This document shows positions 57,984-64,000 of a stretch of DNA of 64,000 bases, piece by piece; position 1 is the first letter of the stretch, and every line of letters begins with the position of its first letter. This DNA comes from Lentilactobacillus kisonensis DSM 19906 = JCM 15041 (GTDB lineage Bacteria > Bacillota > Bacilli > Lactobacillales > Lactobacillaceae). The position numbers and the translations under genes were made by a program. The stretch is taken from assembly GCF_001434135.1 (NCBI RefSeq), contig NZ_AZEB01000008.1, positions 53,589 through 117,588 of the forward strand, in the 5' to 3' direction. The notes below the pieces were generated by a model. The model was not told where the DNA came from. It saw only the letters and a program-made list of their open reading frames with translations, and made no database searches.

Positions 57984-58763
57984 ATGAATAACCCAATTTC
58001 TGAAGATGAATTAATCGCGGTTTGCGGAAAAATCGGTAAAATTTTATTAACCTGTGGCGCTGAAACGTCCAGGGTCGAAAGCACGGTTGAATACATCGGG
58101 CGGGCCGCTAATTTTGATATTAGCTGTCACGCGACAATCACCGCCCTCTTCGTTGGGACCAACCAACAAAGCCGTACCCATTTAGTTAAAGTTCGCCTAG
58201 GCGACTTTAATTTGGAAAAGGTCGATGAGATTAACACGACGTCACGAAAATTCGTTAAGGGCAAAATCAGCTTTACTGAGCTTAAAAAAACGATTGATCA
58301 AATTGACAAGAAGGTAATCGATTTTACCTGACCACAGAAGATCTTTGGTGCTGGAGTTGTTTCCGTTGCACCGATGCTTTTATTTAAAGCAACTTGGGCT
58401 GATTTAGGATTGGCATTCTTCGTTGGAATTTTCGGCTATCTCGGTGCCCAACTAGCCAGTCGCAAAATAATCACCCCGTACGTTGCGGCAGGTTGCGGCG
58501 GCTTCATTGTTGGCATCTTGGCAGCAATTCTTCAAACAATGGGAATTGCCACAAGTGCGGGCAACATTATCGTCAGCGCGCTAATGCCACTCGTTCCTGG
58601 CGTGGCGATTACCAACTCGTTTCGTGAAATTGTTGATCGTAATACCATCTCTGGGGTTGTCAGAGCCGTTGATGCCGTGATCATCGCTGGTTCAATTGGT
58701 GCCGGCGTCGTGATTGGCACATCACTTTGCTCAATGCTGGCACACATGATTGGGGGCTTTTGA
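57984..58763 (+). pseudogene. DUF1212 (ThrE N-domain) gene interrupted by an in-frame TGA
   Basis: The frame reads from ATG 57984 through to TGA 58761-58763 (259 codons, close to the 253 of the intact paralogue at 40.6-41.4 kb) except for one in-frame TGA at 58329-58331. Before it lies the conserved soluble domain (CGAETSRVESTVEYIGRAA), after it the membrane part (PLVPGVAITNSFREIVDR). The flanking residues VIDFT-stop-PQKIFGAG fit a tryptophan codon TGG changed to TGA. It is a decayed gene, a sequencing error or a readthrough site. The site AAGGGGG precedes the ATG. Confidence 0.85.
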
Positions 58764-59230
58764 TGCGGGTACTAATTGAATTTATCGTGAGCTTTTTATC
58801 AACCGTTGGCTTTGGCCTCATTACAAATGTTCCCAAACGGTCCTTATTACCAGCTGGGATTACCGGTTCTCTCGCCTGGGTTGCATACTACTTAGTTCTT
58901 CAAGTCTACCCCGGCCTGATTCTACCAAACTTTACGGCAGCAATCGTCATTGGTATTTTGGGAAACATCTCGGCAGTTATCTTCCGGGTTCCCGTTAACA
59001 TTATCTATGTCCCAAGCTTAGTTTCACTGGTGCCCGGGGGAATTTTGTATTTAGGGATGCGCAGCTTTACTTTAGGAAAGGAAGCCCCAACCTCTCAATA
59101 CCTATTTAACACGCTCACGATTGCCATTTCACTTGCAGTTGGTTTCGTAGTTGCTGAAGTGATCTTTTACCGGATGAAGCCCTTACTAATGCGGGCCGTC
59201 AACGGGTGCCAATCCACCCCCACCAAATAA
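58763..59230 (+). CDS. Threonine/serine exporter family, ThrE_2 (DUF3815) subunit, second copy
   Basis: The 155-residue product has four to five membrane segments and the signature IIYVPSLVSLVPGGILYLGMR. The ATG at 58763 overlaps the TGA of the preceding gene (TGATG), so its translation depends on ribosomes finishing the interrupted frame. It is intact in sequence. Confidence 0.84.
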   Translation: MRVLIEFIVSFLSTVGFGLITNVPKRSLLPAGITGSLAWVAYYLVLQVYPGLILPNFTAAIVIGILGNISAVIFRVPVNIIYVPSLVSLVPGGILYLGMRSFTLGKEAPTSQYLFNTLTIAISLAVGFVVAEVIFYRMKPLLMRAVNGCQSTPTK

Positions 59231-59254
59231 TTGAAATTAAAGGAGTCAATTAAT

Positions 59255-60454
59255 ATGAGTAACGATGTCTATTCAGAATTAATGAGTCGATTGGAACAAT
59301 CGGAAGACGAAATGATTCAACTGCGAAGACATTTCCACGAATACCCTGAATTATCATTCAAAGAAAAGAACACCTCTCAATACATCAAAAATTATTACCA
59401 AGGCCTAGACTGTACTGTTCGCAGTTGTGGTGACGGCTATGGCATGATCGTCGATATTGATAGCGGCCATCCCGGCCCAAAGCTCGCATTACGGGCAGAC
59501 TTTGACGCTTTAGCAATTCAAGAAGACAACACGCTCCCCTTTAAGTCTAAAAATCCAGGGGTCATGCACGCATGCGGCCACGATGGTCATACTGCCTACA
59601 TGATGGTATTAGCCAAAAACTTGATTGCCATTAAAGATCAACTAAAGGGTTCTATTAGAATCATTCACCAGCCTGCTGAGGAAGTCTCCCCCGGCGGCGC
59701 CAAGTCAATGATTGCTGACGGTGCTCTGGATGGTGTCGACAACGTCATTGGTATCCACGTCATGTCTTCGATGCCGACTGGCGCAATTGGTTATCATCTC
59801 GGAGAAAGCCAAACTGGCCGTTCAGACTTCACTGTCAAATTTACCGGTAAGGGCGGGCATGCCTCAATGCCCCACCTTTCAAACGATGCAATTATTGCTG
59901 GTAGTTATTTCGTTACGGCTTTGCAAACCGTTGTCTCACGTCGAATTGATCCATTTGATACCGCCAGTGTCACAATTGGCTCGTTTGATGGCGCCGGTTC
60001 GTTTAATGCAATCAAAGAAACCGTTACGCTCAAAGGCGATGTTCGGGTGATGAAAGAAGCTACTCGACAAAAGATCCGGGAACAAATTAGCCAAATTAGC
60101 CACGGAATCGAAACCACTTTTGGCGTCAAAGCCCAGTTAGATTATGACGATAACTACCCAGTTTTGTACAATAATCCGAAATTCACTGAAGCTATTATAA
60201 AGGAACTTAAGCAGGCCCAAATTCCCCAAGTCACGCAAATCACTGACTTCGGTCCCCAAGATCCCTCGGAGGATTTTGCCTACTTTGCGCAAAAGAAACC
60301 CAGCAGTTTTCTGTATGTCGGCTGTATGACTGACGACGGTGCCAATCACCCCCATCACAGCCCGGATTTTCTGATGAATGAAAAATGTCTATTGATTGCA
60401 GCGAAAGCCGCCGGAACAGCCACTGTTAGTTATTTGAGCGATTTTGATAAGTAA
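59255..60454 (+). CDS. M20-family amidohydrolase (N-acyl-amino acid deacylase type)
   Basis: Zinc metallohydrolase that removes acyl groups from amino acids; lactobacillar members act as N-acetylcysteine or hippurate-type deacylases. The 399-residue product has MHACGHDGHT (104-113) with metal ligands Cys107 and His109, the catalytic HQPAEE and the lid/dimerisation domain (TGKGGHASMPH). The ATG at 59255 follows AAAGGAG. It is co-directional with the ThrE-like pair, 24 nt downstream, suggesting release and export of an amino acid. Confidence 0.87.
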   Translation: MSNDVYSELMSRLEQSEDEMIQLRRHFHEYPELSFKEKNTSQYIKNYYQGLDCTVRSCGDGYGMIVDIDSGHPGPKLALRADFDALAIQEDNTLPFKSKNPGVMHACGHDGHTAYMMVLAKNLIAIKDQLKGSIRIIHQPAEEVSPGGAKSMIADGALDGVDNVIGIHVMSSMPTGAIGYHLGESQTGRSDFTVKFTGKGGHASMPHLSNDAIIAGSYFVTALQTVVSRRIDPFDTASVTIGSFDGAGSFNAIKETVTLKGDVRVMKEATRQKIREQISQISHGIETTFGVKAQLDYDDNYPVLYNNPKFTEAIIKELKQAQIPQVTQITDFGPQDPSEDFAYFAQKKPSSFLYVGCMTDDGANHPHHSPDFLMNEKCLLIAAKAAGTATVSYLSDFDK

Positions 60455-60555
60455 CCAAAGCTAGGATTAATCAAAAGCGGCTGCCCGAAACAATTATTTG
60501 TTCATTTGATTACCCTCATTAATTTTATAATAACTAGTTGACGCTAGAATATAAT

Positions 60556-60600
60556 GGCCTTACATAACCCTTCCAGAACTAAGAAGGCTTGCGTAAGGCC
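60556..60600. terminator. Hairpin between convergent genes
   Basis: GGCCTTAC/GTAAGGCC with inner CCTTC/GAAGG. No T-run follows on either strand, so it may end transcription poorly or be a processing signal. It lies between the M20 and SDR genes, which converge. Confidence 0.45.
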
Positions 60601-60636
60601 GTTGTATGATGAAATCAGCTACCAGTTAGTCTAAAT

Positions 60637-61341
60637 TTAAAGTGGTTCAACTTGCTGATCGATCCCCCAAACCGTCGTTTCTTCAACAACCACGTGTTCA
60701 GGCAAATTCCAAATATCAAGGATTGCTTGGCCAACATCATTCGCTTTGAGTAAAGCATCATTATCAGGTCCCGTTCCTGCCGCAATTCCAAAATTAGTGT
60801 CGCCGCCTCCCGGAATCAAACAGGTGACCCGCACCCCCTTTTCCCGAAGCTCGACATATAATGATTTTGAAAAACTGCGGACACCTGCTTTGGCGGCCGC
60901 GTATACACTAAAGCCAGGCCACGCATGGGTTGCACAGACACTTGCAACGTTAATAATAGTGCCAGACCGTTGTTGGGCCATCATTGGACCAAACGTGTCA
61001 CAACCCCAAATCACACCCATCAAGTTAGTCTGAACACTTTGATCGATTTGCTGTTCCGTTTGGTCAAACAGCGGGGCAACTGTAATTGCAGCCCCTGCAC
61101 AATTAACCAATAAATCTAGCCGGCCATACTTTTCCTGAACATAGGCAAATAACCGATCCCATTCTGCTTTCTTTGAGATATCAGCTGAAAAGCCATCAAC
61201 ATGAAGCTGGTCCATCGTTTCATTAATCTTCTTCTGATTGCGACTAACGACAATGACCTGGTTGCCCTGCTTCTTTAAAAGCTTCGCGGCAGCTTTACCA
61301 AAGCCACTAGTCCCACCAGTTACTAATACAGTTTTAATCAT
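60637..61341 (-). CDS. Short-chain dehydrogenase/reductase
   Basis: Classical SDR of 234 residues with the cofactor motif TGGTSGFG (8-15), NCAGA, and the catalytic Ser, Tyr and Lys in NVASVCATHAWPGFSVYAAAKAG. Substrate unknown. I choose the ATG at 61341 after GGGAG rather than the GTG one codon earlier. It is a single gene. Confidence 0.88.
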   Translation of the reverse strand: MIKTVLVTGGTSGFGKAAAKLLKKQGNQVIVVSRNQKKINETMDQLHVDGFSADISKKAEWDRLFAYVQEKYGRLDLLVNCAGAAITVAPLFDQTEQQIDQSVQTNLMGVIWGCDTFGPMMAQQRSGTIINVASVCATHAWPGFSVYAAAKAGVRSFSKSLYVELREKGVRVTCLIPGGGDTNFGIAAGTGPDNDALLKANDVGQAILDIWNLPEHVVVEETTVWGIDQQVEPL

Positions 61342-61527
61342 CACGCACTCCCTTTTAAATTCTTAACAATTGAAAAACATCATTTCACAGGAAACTATAA
61401 TCTTAGTATAATCCAATGGCTAGTCTGTTTCTCAGCTTATTAAAAAAGTTGTTTTCAGGTTTATTTTTAAAACAGTCAAAACGCCCGCAATATCAGTTGC
61501 TCATCATCATTCATTTTCAAATTTCAA

Positions 61528-61556
61528 TTGACAAACTATCACTCATGTTCTATTGT
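61528..61556 (+). promoter_or_regulatory. Promoter of the Ldh2-type dehydrogenase T-box transcript
   Basis: TTGACA (61528-61533), 17 nt, TATTGT (61551-61556). The start lies near 61563, at the base of T-box Stem I. The sequence between the SDR gene and this promoter (61342-61527) shows nothing I can name. Confidence 0.75.
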
Positions 61557-61562
61557 CAATGT

Positions 61563-61841
61563 TAAATAGGCATTAGACGTTAATGAGAAGAGTAATTAGT
61601 TCAGTCATCTAAAAGAGACTGCTGGTAGCTGAAAGGGCAGGTTGACAGGATTAGTGAAGATGAACTCGGAGTCATGTTGACAGTGGAAGCTTGATACACG
61701 TTTGGGCGCAATATTTCCCAGAATGCGATTCTTTTTGATTGCATTTTTAAGGTAATTCAATGTGAGTTGGATTACAAAGTTGGGTGGTACCACGACATGA
61801 TTCGTCCCTGTACAAATTAATTTTTGTGCGGGGAATTTTTT
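61563..61841 (+). promoter_or_regulatory. T-box leader, probable Met specificity
   Basis: The T-box core TTGGGTGGTACCACG (61780-61794) is followed by a terminator TCCCTGTACAAA/TTTGTGCGGGGA with TTTTTT (61804-61841). Stem I has AGAGTAATTAG and the specifier region GTGAAGATGAACTCGGAGTC. Aligned with the metA leader (TGAAGATGAGCTCTGAGTC) this places ATG at 61660-61662 as specifier. The antiterminator residue U fits the A discriminator of tRNA-Met. Confidence 0.85.
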
Positions 61842-61880
61842 GTCTAATGAACTTAACAAATTTGAAGGGAAGCGGATCTG

Positions 61881-62966
61881 ATGCGAATCAGTTCATCATC
61901 AGAAAAAACATTTTTAGAGAAGGTATTTGCTGCAGACGGATTTTCAGAACACGATGGTTCATTACTTGCCGATACACTAGTCGATGCCGACTTACGAGGT
62001 ATCTCATCACATGGCATTCAACGACTTGCCTGGTATACCAGCATGATTAAAGAACATATTATTGAGCCGAAGAACAAGGTTAAGGTATTAAAAGAAACCC
62101 CTACCAGCTTATTAATTGATGCCAATAAAAATATGGGTCAAATTGCGTCAGCGTTTGCGATGAACAGCCTCATTGAAAAAACTAAGAAACTGGGAATTTC
62201 GCTTGCGGTAATTCGCAATTCAAACCACTTTGGAACAGCAGGCTACTACGCTCGTTTGGCCGCAAAACAAGGCTTAATTGGAATTGCTCTGACCAACACC
62301 CGGCCACTGGTTGTCCCCACTAACGCTACCGAAGCATTCCTAGGTTCCAACACATTTGCCTTCACCTTCCCTGCTGATCCACATCCATTTGTCTTTGACG
62401 GGGCCACTTCGATTGTTTCCAGCGGTAAAATTCAAGTTCTGGCTAAGAATAACAAGCCAATTCCGGGCGACTGGGCGGTTGATGATCAACGGCACGTCGT
62501 TAGTGACGCTCAAAAAGTTGAGGACAACCTGGCAAAGGTTGCTTTCACCGAAGATGAACCTGGCGGAGGGGTTCTAACACTAGGCGGCTTACTTGAGCAA
62601 AATTCTAATTATAAGGGGTTTGGTAATTCGCTCGTTGTCGAATTACTCACCGGAATCTTAGCCCAAGGATCAATTTCCGCCGATACCAATAAGCCTGGCA
62701 AACACGACTTCAGCCAGTTCTTCTTAACCATCAATCCTGAATTATTTGGTGACCTTGAAGATCTCAAGCAATCGGCTACCAAAATGTTTGACCGAATCCG
62801 TCATTTGAAACACGTTGCTGGCACCCACATCATGATCCCAGGTGACCGTGAATATAAGCACTACGATGAAAACCTTAAGCAAGGGGTTGTCATTGACGAT
62901 AAAACCGCGAAGGAATTAGAAACAATTGGCAAAGACACTCACGTTACCGTGCCAAAGGCAATCTAA
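61881..62966 (+). CDS. Ldh2/malate-lactate dehydrogenase family oxidoreductase
   Basis: NAD(P)-dependent 2-hydroxyacid oxidoreductase family (PF02615: malate, ureidoglycolate, sulfolactate and related substrates). The 361-residue product has DADLRGISSHG (35-45), with a catalytic His44, and NSNHFGTAGYY (113-123). It is a single gene under a T-box, so its substrate is probably linked to an amino acid; methionine is indicated by the specifier. GAAGGGAAG precedes the ATG. Confidence 0.85.
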   Translation: MRISSSSEKTFLEKVFAADGFSEHDGSLLADTLVDADLRGISSHGIQRLAWYTSMIKEHIIEPKNKVKVLKETPTSLLIDANKNMGQIASAFAMNSLIEKTKKLGISLAVIRNSNHFGTAGYYARLAAKQGLIGIALTNTRPLVVPTNATEAFLGSNTFAFTFPADPHPFVFDGATSIVSSGKIQVLAKNNKPIPGDWAVDDQRHVVSDAQKVEDNLAKVAFTEDEPGGGVLTLGGLLEQNSNYKGFGNSLVVELLTGILAQGSISADTNKPGKHDFSQFFLTINPELFGDLEDLKQSATKMFDRIRHLKHVAGTHIMIPGDREYKHYDENLKQGVVIDDKTAKELETIGKDTHVTVPKAI

Positions 62967-63056
62967 CAACACAATCTTTCGTTTTCATTAGTTGTAAGTT
63001 CTGAAACGTGCAGTTTTTTGGAAGAATGGGTTATAGTAGAGACGATTAATCAGATT

Positions 63057-63179
63057 TTAGGACAGCTGCGCAGAGCAGAAGTCTACGCATAAACACCATC
63101 GAGAAAAATTCCAAGCCCGGGAACTTCTCTCAATGGAGACTTACACTCCGATTGCTAACCGCTCTGCTACGCTCACTTT
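63057..63179 (-). repeat. GTGAGCGG palindromic element, copy 7a
   Basis: Reads TTAGGACAGCTGCGCAGAGCAG at the left and GCTCTGCTACGCTCACTT at the right, with a central GAGAAAAATTCC/GGAACTTCTC hairpin. It is the gene-distal of two tandem copies before the NmrA-like gene. Confidence 0.9.
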
Positions 63180-63182
63180 TCC

Positions 63183-63304
63183 TTAGGACAGCTACTCAAA
63201 GCAGAAGCTTGCACCTAAGTCATCTCAACCAAAAATCCAAAACCGGGATTTCTGGTTGAGATGACTTAGGCTCCAGCTTCTAACCGCTTTGATCCGCTCA
63301 CTTT
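63183..63304 (-). repeat. GTGAGCGG palindromic element, copy 7b (NmrA-like gene leader)
   Basis: Reads TTAGGACAGCTACTCAAAGC at the left and CGCTTTGATCCGCTCACTT at the right; the central arms AGTCATCTCAACC/GGTTGAGATGACT are perfect. It ends 3 nt before the ribosome binding site AGGAGG of the next gene. Confidence 0.92.
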
Positions 63305-63320
63305 ACTAGGAGGTATTTAA

Positions 63321-63962
63321 TTGAAAACCGTATTGATTTTAGGTGCTGCTGGACAAATCTCCAGTTATTTGATTCCTGCACTTTTACAGCAGACTGACTT
63401 TAATCTCAAATTATACGCTCGCAACGCCAATAATCGAATTAAGGTGACCGACCCTAAGCGAGAAACCGTTATTGATGGCGATTTTAACGACCAGCAGTCA
63501 CTTAATGTGGCTATGGACGGGGTTGATGCTGTTTATTTGAATGAAATGAGAGATCTTGATTCCGTCAAAAACATTGTAACGGCAATGGATGCCAACCACG
63601 TCCGTCAATTCATCGGGGCAACCGTCCTTGGCATTGAAGGCGAGGTCAAGGGGCCGTTTGGTCAGTGGAATACGGGTATGATCGAGAGTTCGATTATAAA
63701 ACGGGTTAAAACCGCCAAAGTGATCAAGGACTCCGATCTGACTTACACCTTATTAAGATTGGCTTGGCTATACAATAAAGACGGTAATACTAACTATGAG
63801 CTTACCGACAGCAACCAGCCATTCGGTGGTACCCAAGTAACCCGTCAAGCGGTAGCACAATTAGTTATTGATATTTTGAAAGATAATTCTCGTAAATACG
63901 CCCGTAAAAGTCTTGGTGTCAACGAACCAAACACTGATTGGGACAAGCCATCGTTTTACTAA
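63321..63962 (+). CDS. NmrA-like / atypical SDR NAD(P)-binding protein (TTG start)
   Basis: The 213-residue product has the Rossmann motif LILGAAGQISSYL (GxxGxxS) and the atypical SDR plan of NmrA/YhfK-like proteins; the catalytic Tyr-Lys pair is not obvious. The start is TTG, 7 nt behind TAGGAGG. Such proteins bind NAD(P)(H) and may act as redox sensors or reductases; the role here is unknown. Confidence 0.85.
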   Translation: MKTVLILGAAGQISSYLIPALLQQTDFNLKLYARNANNRIKVTDPKRETVIDGDFNDQQSLNVAMDGVDAVYLNEMRDLDSVKNIVTAMDANHVRQFIGATVLGIEGEVKGPFGQWNTGMIESSIIKRVKTAKVIKDSDLTYTLLRLAWLYNKDGNTNYELTDSNQPFGGTQVTRQAVAQLVIDILKDNSRKYARKSLGVNEPNTDWDKPSFY

Positions 63963-63972
63963 TCGTAGGAAA

Positions 63973-64000
63973 TGAGGCTGGGACAAAAGTCCTAGTTAAC
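63973..64000 (+). other. Start of a GGCTGGGAC-type element, cut by the window edge
   Basis: GAGGCTGGGACAAAAGTCCTAG is the left half of a hairpin whose right arm would read CCAGCCTC. This motif is frequent as intergenic terminator in lactobacilli. Only the first arm and the inner GGGAC/GTCC stem are visible. Confidence 0.45.

Noticed and set aside
61605..61859. 84-codon open frame on the minus strand
   Set aside because: It is antisense to the T-box leader and shows no family similarity or ribosome binding site.

Overview
The window looks like a chromosomal segment of a low-GC Gram-positive bacterium of the family Lactobacillaceae. The evidence is the Lactobacillus-type S10/spc ribosomal cluster without map between adk and infA, the ctsR-clpC operon with a CtsR heptad operator, an attenuated rpoB leader, a competence prepilin peptidase gene between rpoC and rpsL, three T-box leaders, a lysine riboswitch, a water-forming NADH oxidase and TTG/GTG starts behind strong AGGAGG sites. 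I cannot fix genus or species from sequence alone.

Layout. Positions 1-12,000 (minus strand) hold the S10-spc superoperon, rpsJ through the start of rpsM. Positions 12,200-15,500 hold the str operon rpsL-rpsG-fusA. comC lies on the plus strand at 15.6-16.3 kb, followed by rpoB-rpoC, clpC and ctsR on the minus strand. An eight-gene tRNA cluster lies at 27.26-28.03 kb, then a candidate structured sRNA and serS with its T-box. Positions 30-36 kb carry a deoxynucleoside kinase, a LacD-type aldolase, a LysP-type permease under a lysine riboswitch, a GNAT acetyltransferase, a PAP2 phosphatase and a TSUP/DUF1634 pair.

From 37 kb onward the content is accessory: a PadR-DUF1700-DUF4097-DUF4097 operon, a split ThrE-type exporter, a CDF exporter with a DtxR-family regulator, small regulators, a DUF1003 protein, an RluA-type pseudouridine synthase, NADH oxidase, the argCJBD operon behind two ARG boxes, metA behind a Met T-box, a second ThrE-type exporter whose first gene has an in-frame TGA, an M20 amidohydrolase, an SDR, and an Ldh2-family dehydrogenase behind another T-box.

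The most striking non-coding feature is a family of about 120-nt imperfectly palindromic elements, present in at least 12 full, partial or internally deleted copies between 33.7 and 63.3 kb. One terminus (GTGAGCGG) always faces the nearest gene. Copies sit inside 5' leaders (lysP after its riboswitch, nox, an NmrA-like gene) or directly on stop codons (the DtxR-family gene; a YbjQ-like gene whose TGA lies in the element). Other observations worth following are the dehydrogenase T-box, whose specifier region matches that of metA, the C-rich candidate sRNA downstream of serS, a promoter-terminator unit of about 90 nt downstream of nox, and the nonsense codon in the second ThrE gene.
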